Positions 56,869 to 64,000 of a DNA stretch of 64,000 nt are shown here, piece by piece (the first letter of the stretch is position 1; each line of letters opens with the position of its first letter). The DNA comes from Cesiribacter sp. SM1 (GTDB lineage: Bacteria; Bacteroidota; Bacteroidia; Cytophagales; Cyclobacteriaceae), in the NCBI RefSeq assembly GCF_020178975.1, contig NZ_JAHXBU010000091.1, positions 248,001 to 312,000 on the forward strand, in the 5' to 3' direction. Made by a program: the position numbers and the translations under genes. The notes below the pieces were generated by a model, which searched no databases, was not told the origin of the DNA, and saw only the letters and a program-made list of their open reading frames with translations.

Positions 56869-58992
56869 ATGCGGGCGGAGCTGAATGCCCCTGCCGCAAA
56901 AAAAAGCACCACCCTCCTCCAGATGCACGGCCACAGCAGGCAGGATGATTATTTCTGGTTAAGAAACAGAGAAGACCATGAGGTAATTTCCTATTTGGAG
57001 GCAGAAAACACCTACCTGGAAAATGTAATGGCACCCCTCAAAAGGTTAAGAGAGGGCCTCTACCAGGAAATGAAGGGCTTCATCAGGGAAGATGAGGAGT
57101 CGGTACCCTATAAACTTGATCAGTACTATTACTACACCCGCTTTGAGCAGGGTGGAGAGTACCCCCTGCACTGCCGCAGAAAAGGCTCTATGGAAGCGCC
57201 TGAAGAAGTAATAGTGAATGGCAATGCCCTGGCCAGGGGCAAGGCTTTCTGCTTTTTTACCGTGGCAGTAAGCCCCGACCACAGCCTTGCAGCCATTTTA
57301 GAAGACAGCGTTGGCAGACGTTTCTACAACATCAGGTTTAAAGATGTGGCCAGCGGACGCTTGTTGCCAGACCTTATTAAAGCCACTACCAGAAACCTGG
57401 TGTGGGCCAATGATAATAAAACAGTTTACTACGTACGCCAGGACCCGCAGACCTTAAGAAGCTGCAGGGTATATAAACATGTGCTTGGCACGCCAGCCAG
57501 TAAAGATGAGCTGGTGTTTGAAGAAAAAGACAGCACCTTTAGCTGCCGGCTGAGCAAAACGAAATCAGGCGAATACATTATTATAAAATCATACAGTACC
57601 CACAGCAGCGAGAGCCGGGTACTGAGGGCCGGTAATCCCGAGACCGGTTTCCTGCTTGTTCAGGCCAGGGAGAAAGATCACCTGTATTCGGTAGAGCATC
57701 ATAACGATAAGTTTTACATACTTACCAACCTGGATGCCATCAATTTTAAGCTTGTAGAAGCCCCTCTTGCCAGCCCTGGAAAATCTAACTGGCAGGATGT
57801 GCTCCCTCACCGAAGGGATGTACTGCTGGAGGGTATTGCTGTTTTCAAGAACTACCTGGTGGTTGAGGAACGCAGGGAAGGTTTAAGCAACATACGCATC
57901 ATTAGCTGGAAAAAAGACAGGCAGGAACAGCTCCTCTCTTTCAATGAGCCAACCTATGCAGTGTACCTTGCGGAAAACCATGACTTTAACTCAGATGTGC
58001 TGCGCTTTGACTATTCTTCCCTGACCATACCAAACTCTACCTATGCCTACGACATGGACAGCAGGCAGAAGAAGCTCCTGAAAAGGCAGGTGGTACCGCA
58101 TTTTGAGGCCGGAAATTACAGATCGGAGCGCATAATGGTTACTGCCCGTGATGGGGTAAAGGTGCCGGTATCCCTGGTGTATCATAAAGATACCCCCAGA
58201 AATGGAACAGCTCCCTGCCTGCAATATGCCTACGGCAGCTACGGCAGGTCTATCAGACCTTATTTTAACCCCAGCCGCTTAAGCCTGCTGAACAGAGGGT
58301 TTGTGTTTGCCATTGCCCATGTGCGTGGCGGACAGGAAATGGGACGCCAGTGGTATGAGGATGGGAAACTGCTCAAGAAGAAAAATACCTTCCATGACTT
58401 TATTGCCTGCTCAGAGTACCTGATCAAAAGGGGGTATGCTGCAAAAGACAAACTATTTGCCATGGGTGGCAGCGCCGGTGGTATGCTCATGAGTGTTGTT
58501 GCAAACATGCGTCCCGATCTGTACAAGGGGATTATTGCTGCCGTACCTTTTGTAGATGCCGTTACCACCATGCTTGACGAAAGCATTCCGCTAACCACCA
58601 GCGAATACTACGAATGGGGCAATCCCGGCTTAAAGGAATTTTATGATTGTATCCTGAGCTACAGTCCTTATGATAACATCAAAGATCAGGATTACCCGAA
58701 TATACTGGTAACTGCAGGTTTGCACGACAGCCAGGTACAGTACTGGGAGCCTGCCAAATATGTAGCAAAGCTAAGGGCAAAGAAAACCGATGATAATGTA
58801 CTCCTGCTGCACACCAATATGACGGCAGGCCATGAAGGTGCTACAGGCCGTTTTGAATCTTTGAAGGAGATAGCCATGGGCTATGCTTTTTTGCTGGATT
58901 TAGCCGGTAAGGCAGAAGCAGTTCAACACATGAACCGGAATAAAATCAATGTTCCCGGCTATTCAACTGCCTTTCAATTTGCTGGTTCTTAG
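56869..58992 (+). CDS. ptrB: Oligopeptidase B (S9A serine peptidase)
   Basis: About 707 residues from the ATG at 56869; an ATG at 56776 would add 31 residues that do not resemble the family, whereas MRAELNAPAAKK followed by MHGHSRQDDYFWLRNRED is its usual start. A seven-bladed propeller (about 75-400) guards an alpha/beta-hydrolase domain with Ser in MGGSAGGMLM, Asp in TAGLHDSQVQYWEP and His in AGHEGATGR. RGGQEMGRQWYEDGKLLKKKNTF is typical of oligopeptidase B, which cuts short peptides after Arg or Lys. No signal peptide is seen, so it is probably cytoplasmic. It is monocistronic. Confidence 0.92.
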   Translation: MRAELNAPAAKKSTTLLQMHGHSRQDDYFWLRNREDHEVISYLEAENTYLENVMAPLKRLREGLYQEMKGFIREDEESVPYKLDQYYYYTRFEQGGEYPLHCRRKGSMEAPEEVIVNGNALARGKAFCFFTVAVSPDHSLAAILEDSVGRRFYNIRFKDVASGRLLPDLIKATTRNLVWANDNKTVYYVRQDPQTLRSCRVYKHVLGTPASKDELVFEEKDSTFSCRLSKTKSGEYIIIKSYSTHSSESRVLRAGNPETGFLLVQAREKDHLYSVEHHNDKFYILTNLDAINFKLVEAPLASPGKSNWQDVLPHRRDVLLEGIAVFKNYLVVEERREGLSNIRIISWKKDRQEQLLSFNEPTYAVYLAENHDFNSDVLRFDYSSLTIPNSTYAYDMDSRQKKLLKRQVVPHFEAGNYRSERIMVTARDGVKVPVSLVYHKDTPRNGTAPCLQYAYGSYGRSIRPYFNPSRLSLLNRGFVFAIAHVRGGQEMGRQWYEDGKLLKKKNTFHDFIACSEYLIKRGYAAKDKLFAMGGSAGGMLMSVVANMRPDLYKGIIAAVPFVDAVTTMLDESIPLTTSEYYEWGNPGLKEFYDCILSYSPYDNIKDQDYPNILVTAGLHDSQVQYWEPAKYVAKLRAKKTDDNVLLLHTNMTAGHEGATGRFESLKEIAMGYAFLLDLAGKAEAVQHMNRNKINVPGYSTAFQFAGS

Positions 58993-59093
58993 AACATGTC
59001 TTCACTTCAGTGTCAGATCAGTCAGCCTTACAGGGTGTCCTTTCTTTGACTAATCTGAACTTTTCCAAATCCCTGAACATCAGTGATGATAGC

Positions 59094-59127
59094 AAAACGG
59101 CCTTAGAAAATATACTAAGGCCGTTTT
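59094..59127. terminator. Terminator hairpin after oligopeptidase B
   Basis: AAAACGGCCTTAG at 59094-59106 pairs at all 13 positions with CTAAGGCCGTTTT at 59115-59127, loop AAAATATA. The A/T base makes it work in both directions. Its GGCCTTAG stem is the same as that at 4710-4735, although the two places are otherwise unrelated. Confidence 0.85.
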
Positions 59128-59146
59128 CTATTATAAAATATCTGTA

Positions 59147-59216
59147 TTTGCGAACGTAGCGCAGCAAACTGGTTTATGCATGCTTATACTCCGGATTGCT
59201 TCGCTGCGCTCGCAAA
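59147..59216. repeat. REP-like palindromic element
   Basis: TTTGCGA at 59147-59153 plus GCGCAGC at 59159-59165 pair with GCTGCGC at 59203-59209 plus TCGCAAA at 59210-59216: 14 pairs, with ACGTA bulged on the left arm. The right arm GGATTGCTTCGCTGCGCTCGC resembles the widely scattered bacterial REP/RAYT-type repeats. Only one copy is in the window, so its repeat nature is inferred from similarity. It lies between the oligopeptidase terminator and the end of selO. Confidence 0.5.
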
Positions 59217-59324
59217 CAAGAACAGTAGTTAGCTTTACTGCCCTGAACTTTTATACCTGGCAGTTTTAGTTTACAGTCTCATAAAATAGGGAATGAATTA
59301 CCCTTATAAATGCATCCTGTGTAA

Positions 59325-60881
59325 TTACGAGCTGCACGACAGCTGGGAGCATCCGGCTTTCTGCGTTGCCCATTCCGGCCTTTTGGCGAAGAATTCGTCT
59401 CCCTTACCGGAGTAAGGCTCTTTCATGGCTGCCTCCAGCTTATTAAACAGGCTACTATCGCCCTCTTCCAAACCTTCTATCGCCTGGTGCAGCAGGTAGT
59501 TTCTTAAAATAAAGCGCGGATTGCTCTTCTTCATTCGTGCCCTGCTCTCTTCGCGACTGCTGGTATTTGCTCTTACCCGCTCTACCCACTTTTGCATCAG
59601 GCTGTACAATGCCTGTCGCTGGGGCTGGTCAGGATCTTCATAAAAGCTTTCGCTAAAGTGGTTTACCACCTGCTCCTCTCCTTCCAGCTCCAGCGGAAGA
59701 TCGATAAGCAACTGGTAAAAGATGGTCATGTCGGGTTTCAGGAGGATGAGGGTCTGCTCCCACTGAGTTATCAGCGCTGCATCTTCCTGCGCTACCCTGT
59801 CGAGCCCCAGCTTGCCGGCCATCATGGCAAAAAACTTTTCAGATATCAGCTTTTCATATTCTTTCAGTGCAGCTATCAAGCCATCGGTAGATTCAAAGAT
59901 AGGTGCAATGGCATTTGCCAGGCAGCCTAGGTTCCAGTAGGCTATACCCGCCTGCTGGCCAAAAGCGTACCTTCTGCCCGGCAGGTCGGTGGTATTGGGT
60001 GTGAACTGGGGGTCGTAGTCATCCAGGAAAGAATAAGGACCGTAGTCGATGGTAAGGCCAAGGATTGACATATTGTCGGTATTCATAACGCCATGTACAA
60101 ACCCAACCCTTAGCCATTCCACTATCATGCTGGCCGTACGCTCAATCACCTCTCTGTACCATAAGATGAGCTTATCTTCTCCTGTTATATGAGGATAGTA
60201 CCTGCTGATGGTCCAGTCCACCAGCTGCCGCAGGTGCTCATATTCTTTACGGGCAGCCAGGATTTCAAAATTACCGAAGCGGATAAAGCTTGGGGCTACG
60301 CGCATAACGATAGCGCCGGGCTCAAACTCCGGATTTCCATTGTAGAACATATCACGCAGCACCTTATCGCCGGTAGAAACAAGACTAAGGGCCCTGGTGG
60401 TGGGCACACCCAGGTAGTGCATGGCTTCGCTCATCATGTATTCACGTACAGAGGACCGTAGCACGGCTCTGCCATCGGCCCGGCGGGAATAAGGGGTAAG
60501 GCCGGCGCCCTTTAGCTGCAGCTCCCAGCTTTTGCCCTCTTCCGTCTGCCATTCTCCCAGCGTAATGGCCCTGCCATCGCCCAGTTGCCCTGCCCAGTGG
60601 CCAAACTGGTGGCCGCCATAGCATGCTGCATAAGACTGCATGCTAGGGGCAAGCCTGTTCCCGGCCAGGATTTCCACATCCTCTTTGTTTGGTTTTTCTA
60701 TACCCAGCTCTGCAGCAAGCTCTTCAGACCAGGCCAACAGCCGGGGGTTGCTTACTGCCGTTGGTGCGGCCCTGCTGTAAAGTACCCCCGGAGTTTGCCG
60801 GGGCTGCAGATCTCCACTCTCATCACCTTTGAAGTTATGTACAAATTCGTTCTTATATGCTTTGTTGCTTAATCGTTCCAT
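59325..60881 (-). CDS. selO: SelO/YdiU family protein adenylyltransferase
   Basis: 518 residues, close to bacterial YdiU. It is a pseudokinase-fold enzyme that transfers AMP to Ser, Thr or Tyr of proteins, linked to redox stress. Conserved blocks: SYAACYGGHQFGHWAGQLGDGRA, ELQLKGAGLTPYSRRADGRAVLRSSVREY, VGFVHGVMNTDNMSILGLTIDYGPY and FGQQAGIAYWNL. It ends CSQLSCSS, the usual C-terminus with cysteine in place of the selenocysteine of some SelO proteins. No signal peptide is seen. It is a single-gene unit; the next gene on the strand ends 221 bases upstream. Confidence 0.95.
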   Translation of the reverse strand: MERLSNKAYKNEFVHNFKGDESGDLQPRQTPGVLYSRAAPTAVSNPRLLAWSEELAAELGIEKPNKEDVEILAGNRLAPSMQSYAACYGGHQFGHWAGQLGDGRAITLGEWQTEEGKSWELQLKGAGLTPYSRRADGRAVLRSSVREYMMSEAMHYLGVPTTRALSLVSTGDKVLRDMFYNGNPEFEPGAIVMRVAPSFIRFGNFEILAARKEYEHLRQLVDWTISRYYPHITGEDKLILWYREVIERTASMIVEWLRVGFVHGVMNTDNMSILGLTIDYGPYSFLDDYDPQFTPNTTDLPGRRYAFGQQAGIAYWNLGCLANAIAPIFESTDGLIAALKEYEKLISEKFFAMMAGKLGLDRVAQEDAALITQWEQTLILLKPDMTIFYQLLIDLPLELEGEEQVVNHFSESFYEDPDQPQRQALYSLMQKWVERVRANTSSREESRARMKKSNPRFILRNYLLHQAIEGLEEGDSSLFNKLEAAMKEPYSGKGDEFFAKRPEWATQKAGCSQLSCSS

Positions 60882-61048
60882 GTGCTATCAGTTAAAAAAT
60901 CTGCCCTGCTATTTACAACACCTGTGAGCCAGGCAAATAGCTGGTTACCTTATACAGGTTTGTACGGGAATAAAAGGTCAACATATGAAAATAAGGCAAA
61001 ATTCGGTTTTTCTAAGAAGTGAAAGCAGCAGCAGCCCAGGGATGGCAA

Positions 61049-61099
61049 CGCCAGCAGTAAGCCAGAAGTATAAGTAATGGATTGCAGCCCCTGCTGGCG
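61049..61099 (-). terminator. Weak stem-loop after the alpha/beta hydrolase gene
   Basis: CGCCAGCAG at 61049-61057 pairs with CTGCTGGCG at 61091-61099 across a 33-base loop, directly after the stop codon of the hydrolase gene on the minus strand. There is no T-run. It is a possible terminator only. Confidence 0.3.
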
Positions 61100-61102
61100 G
61101 GT

Positions 61103-61801
61103 TTATGGTTTACCTTTTGCGTGCTGGTTTTTTGCCTGCTGTTCTTCTAAAAACTTCACAATTGGTGAGTATACCTCTTCAGGATAGGTCCACAGGCTGA
61201 AATGATCACCCGGCACCTCTACCGCATACTGATCGGGAAAAAGGATGATAGAATCTTCCCGGGCATGAATTCTTAAATCAGGCTGCACTTTGAGCTTCAC
61301 GTAGCCAGGATTAAAAATAAGCCTCATCTGGTTGATAACCTTGTAGCTGTCTTCCCTGCTTAGTCTTTTAAATACTGAGTTGAAGATACCAGCAGAAGGT
61401 TTGTTCCGGTATTTTTTCCACACAATGTAATGCCGCACCAGAGGATTAAAGTAGAGCCCTCTCTTTACAAAGCTGTAGATTAAGTGACGGTTCTGAACCG
61501 GGCTTACCACCCTGTCCATATCTGTCCAGGAGGCAATCTGCACAATCGGGCAGTTAACCAGATGTTTGATATAGTAAGCTACCCAGCCTCCTGTTGAATG
61601 GCCTATTACCACATCGTGGCTGGTAATGCCATACTGCTCCACCAGTTCTTCTGCAAAAAGCAGTGGGTTAAGCTCCGGCCTGGGCTCTTTGCCCAATAGC
61701 TCCCAATAATCTAAAAAGACCTTTTCCCCTGGCAGGTGGTCCTGTATGCTGCTAAAAATAGATGGATCTTCTCCAAATCCGGGAATAAACAATAATCGCA
61801 T
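61103..61801 (-). CDS. Alpha/beta-hydrolase fold protein
   Basis: 232 residues. It opens with a beta-strand and oxyanion-type loop (RLLFIPGFGEDPSIF), has the nucleophile elbow VIGHSTGGWVAYY, and a His in VPGDHFSLW near the end; a candidate Asp is in HAREDSIILF. This is a complete Ser-His-Asp esterase/lipase-type triad. It has no signal peptide. It begins 10 bases after the monooxygenase gene on the same strand, and is likely to hydrolyse the ester or lactone that the monooxygenase makes. Confidence 0.85.
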   Translation of the reverse strand: MRLLFIPGFGEDPSIFSSIQDHLPGEKVFLDYWELLGKEPRPELNPLLFAEELVEQYGITSHDVVIGHSTGGWVAYYIKHLVNCPIVQIASWTDMDRVVSPVQNRHLIYSFVKRGLYFNPLVRHYIVWKKYRNKPSAGIFNSVFKRLSREDSYKVINQMRLIFNPGYVKLKVQPDLRIHAREDSIILFPDQYAVEVPGDHFSLWTYPEEVYSPIVKFLEEQQAKNQHAKGKP

Positions 61802-61811
61802 TTATAGATCT

Positions 61812-63314
61812 TTAAAGCTTTACATCAATTTTTTCATCTTCCTGCATCTTTTGCCGAACCTGCCGGTAAGCCATTGGGTTAAAAACTTCGGTTTCTTTCC
61901 GGAAACTGGAGGCCAGCCGCGGATACAGTACCGTATTTTTTCCCCTCTTGTTCTGGTACCAGCTTTTGCAGCCCGAGCTCCAGACAGTACCCTTAAACTG
62001 CTGCTGTAACCAACTGTTGTAAGCCTGCTGCTCCTCTTCCAGCACATCCAGGTAGCTTCCTTCGCCCAGCCTCTCCAGCTGTGCGAGGTACTGCATGAGA
62101 TAGTTCATCTGCGATTCCATGATGTGTACCACAGAGTTATGGCCCAGCCCCGTATTAGGTCCCAAAAAGTAAGCAAAATTAGGATAACCCGCGATGGTGG
62201 TGCCCAGGTAAGCTTCGGCACCCGTATCACTCCATTCCTGCACCAGCTCGCGGCCATCGAGGCCAATTATTTTTGTATATAAATTGATGTCTGCAGCAAC
62301 AAAGCCGGTACAAAAAATAACGGCATCCAGTTGGTGCTCTTTCCCGTCTGCCGTTACAATACCCCTTTCGGTAAAGCACTCTATGCTTTCGATTACCAGG
62401 TTTACGTTTTCACGATTAAAGGTTGGATAGTAATCGTCGGAGCGAAGGATTCTCTTACAACCAATGGTATAATCGGGGGTTAGCTTTCTGCGTATGCGGG
62501 GGTCCTTTACCTCTTTTTGCAGTTTTAACAGCGAGATACGCTCCAGGAGCTTATTCATGTTTTTATTCCCAACAAACCCCAGCCCAAACAGCTCATTTAA
62601 CCAGAAAATAGCATTCCTTTTTATTTGCAGCAAGAAGGGAAAATGCCTGTATAGTTGCCTGCCGAAAGCGCCGATTTTATAGTCAAACCTGTGGGTAACC
62701 CAGGCGGGCGTTCGCTGCAGTACCGTAAGCGCTGCAACCTGGGGCGCTATGCTGGGCACTATCTGAATGGCGCTGGCCCCTGTGCCAATTACGGCTACTC
62801 TTTTTCCTTTCAGGCTGTACCCTGTATCCCATTGGGCAGAGTGGAAACATTTCCCCTGAAAATGCCCGAGCCCTGAAAAATTTGGAATATGGGGGCGATT
62901 CAGGGGTCCGGGCCCCATCAGCAGCAAAGCAACAGTTGTGGTATTGCCCTGCCTGTCGGTTACCGCCCAGCATGCCTGAGCTTCCATAAACCTGGCCTCC
63001 ACAATATCTGAGTTGTAGCGAATGTGCTTCTTCAGCCCGTTGCGGAGGGCAACATCTTTCAGGTAAGCCAGAATTTCAGGCTGCCGCCCATACTGCCTGC
63101 TCCAGTTGGGGTTTGGTTCATCAGCAAAACTATAAAGCGGTGAGGCAATATCGCAGGCGCAGCCCGGGTATACATTATCGCGCCAGGTGCCGCCCAACTC
63201 AGCTGCTCTTTCAAAAACAACAAAGGAGTCTCTGCCGCTTTTTTTTAACTGCAATGCTGCAACAAGTCCTGCAAAGCCTGCTCCTACTATGCCAACGCTA
63301 TAATCTGCTTTCAT
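61812..63314 (-). CDS. Flavin monooxygenase, Baeyer-Villiger type
   Basis: About 500 residues from the ATG at 63314 (MKADYSVGIVGAGFAGL); an ATG 10 codons upstream adds a tail that precedes the FAD fold. FAD-binding GxGxxG is GAGFAG (near 10), the second Rossmann motif is VAVIGTGASAIQIVPSI, and the Baeyer-Villiger fingerprint reads FQGKCFHSAQWD. The ATG motif is replaced by CTGF (FCTGFVAADINLY), as is common. It oxidises a ketone to an ester or lactone using NADPH and O2. The substrate is unknown. It is the first gene of a two-gene unit with the alpha/beta hydrolase. Confidence 0.9.
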   Translation of the reverse strand: MKADYSVGIVGAGFAGLVAALQLKKSGRDSFVVFERAAELGGTWRDNVYPGCACDIASPLYSFADEPNPNWSRQYGRQPEILAYLKDVALRNGLKKHIRYNSDIVEARFMEAQACWAVTDRQGNTTTVALLLMGPGPLNRPHIPNFSGLGHFQGKCFHSAQWDTGYSLKGKRVAVIGTGASAIQIVPSIAPQVAALTVLQRTPAWVTHRFDYKIGAFGRQLYRHFPFLLQIKRNAIFWLNELFGLGFVGNKNMNKLLERISLLKLQKEVKDPRIRRKLTPDYTIGCKRILRSDDYYPTFNRENVNLVIESIECFTERGIVTADGKEHQLDAVIFCTGFVAADINLYTKIIGLDGRELVQEWSDTGAEAYLGTTIAGYPNFAYFLGPNTGLGHNSVVHIMESQMNYLMQYLAQLERLGEGSYLDVLEEEQQAYNSWLQQQFKGTVWSSGCKSWYQNKRGKNTVLYPRLASSFRKETEVFNPMAYRQVRQKMQEDEKIDVKL

Positions 63315-63659
63315 TTCAATCTGGTACTGGCACCCATGCATCAACTTTAACCATCATGGATAGGCAATGATGATCAACTAAACTGTATATGAATAACTTC
63401 TGACACCTGAAATGTTATAAAAGCCCTGCTCTTTCACCCAGCATAAAAAACAGATGCTGCAATACAATCCCTGAACTGTAAGCACAGCATACCATAGGCC
63501 TGCTGTGCAGCTCTTACCCAAGGATATTCCTGACATGGCAGCGATTAACTTAATAAATATCCTATTTTTCAGAAAGTAGGTTTTTTAACAGATTTAAGCT
63601 AAAATACTGAAGATGATCGTTTAACTTTAAAGCCTGTTTTCAGACTTGTATTTTCAACA
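63315..63659. other. Divergent intergenic region with AT-rich hairpin
   Basis: 345 bases between the leftward monooxygenase and the rightward serine hydrolase gene. CCTATTTT at 63561-63568 can pair with AAAGTAGG at 63573-63580 (one G-T pair, four-base loop) and is followed by six T residues, a terminator-like structure upstream of the hydrolase start. It is AT-rich and may be chance. No exact promoter element was recognised. Confidence 0.35.
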
Positions 63660-64000
63660 ATGACCCTTCTTCAAAGAATACAAAATATATTACTAAACGG
63701 CATCACTGTATCTGTTATAGGTTTATCCCTGATCTCATGTCAGGACGAAAAAAAAGAAAAGCTGGTGAGCAGCGTAATACCTCAGGAGCAGGAGATCAGG
63801 GAGCAGGTGTTTATACCGGCTCATTATACCGAGGCCAGTGCCCGCCTGCTGGGTAGCCAGCTCGATTCAGTTTTTACGCAATTACATAAAAAAAAGGGCT
63901 TCAACGGCACGGTGCTGGTTACCAAATACGACCAGGTTGTGTACAAAGGTGCTTTCGGCTATTCAGATTTTCGCAGTAAAGACACCCTAAATACGGAAAC
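63660..64000 (+). CDS. Serine hydrolase lipoprotein, beta-lactamase/PBP class C family (3' end outside window)
   Basis: 113 residues are visible from the ATG at 63660 and the frame is open to the right edge. The signal ends VIGLSLISC, a lipoprotein. After a Glu/Lys-rich linker comes a helix (LGSQLDSVFTQLHKKKGFNGTVLV) and TKYDQVVYKGAFGYSDFRSKDTL, the standard opening of class C beta-lactamase-like serine hydrolases. The catalytic SxxK would lie just past the edge and cannot be checked. Such proteins are esterases, peptidases or, less often, true beta-lactamases. Confidence 0.82.
   Translation, partial: MTLLQRIQNILLNGITVSVIGLSLISCQDEKKEKLVSSVIPQEQEIREQVFIPAHYTEASARLLGSQLDSVFTQLHKKKGFNGTVLVTKYDQVVYKGAFGYSDFRSKDTLNTE

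Overview
The window is chromosomal DNA from a member of the Bacteroidota, most likely of the order Cytophagales. Supporting signs are two SusC/SusD pairs, a one-protein hybrid two-component regulator, an ECF sigma/FecR pair of the Bacteroides-expansion type, LytS/LytTR signalling, a type IX secretion C-terminal domain, weak ribosome binding sites and Bacteroidetes-type promoter elements (TTTG ... TAnnTTTG). No rRNA, tRNA, CRISPR array, prophage or complete insertion sequence is visible.

Layout. (1) 1-8195: a partial GH26-like membrane-anchored protein, an AraC regulator, a VOC protein, an SLC45-like sugar MFS transporter with a LacI-type operator on its promoter, and a secreted 14-repeat RCC1 protein. 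(2) 8444-14663: a six-gene operon on the minus strand encoding a MacAB-TolC-like tripartite ABC exporter followed by its own LytS-type kinase and LytTR regulator, all with overlaps or very short gaps. (3) 14914-17589: a metallo-beta-lactamase-fold hydrolase and glnS, convergent, sharing a terminator. (4) 17928-52088: a composite polysaccharide utilisation region of about 34 kb. Its left half has SusC/SusD, a GH30 and two GH2 enzymes, with a divergent HTCS regulator. Its right half has ECF sigma, FecR, an STN-containing SusC, SusD, two DUF2264 proteins, a double GH43, a BNR propeller enzyme, GH105, DUF1080 and GH16. (5) 52570-56308: a small three-gene cluster with a DUF4353 lipoprotein, an orphan LytS-type kinase and tatA. 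(6) 56869-64000: oligopeptidase B, SelO, an alpha/beta hydrolase paired with a Baeyer-Villiger-type monooxygenase, and the start of a serine hydrolase lipoprotein.

How region 4 may work: surface GH16/GH30 enzymes would cut a galactan-like backbone and side chains, SusC/SusD pairs would import the fragments, and GH2, GH43, DUF2264 (a family that, from memory, includes GH154 glucuronidases), BNR and GH105 enzymes would strip the decorations. The enzyme mix, with no sulfatase, fits type II arabinogalactan (arabinogalactan protein) glycans better than ulvan or pectin; this is inference. The HTCS and the sigma/anti-sigma pair give the two halves separate inputs. A palindrome related to the MFS operator lies upstream of the sigma gene and could tie both loci to one LacI/GalR regulator encoded elsewhere. 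Both susD genes are followed by a stem-loop before the enzyme genes, which would let SusC/SusD be made in excess of the enzymes.
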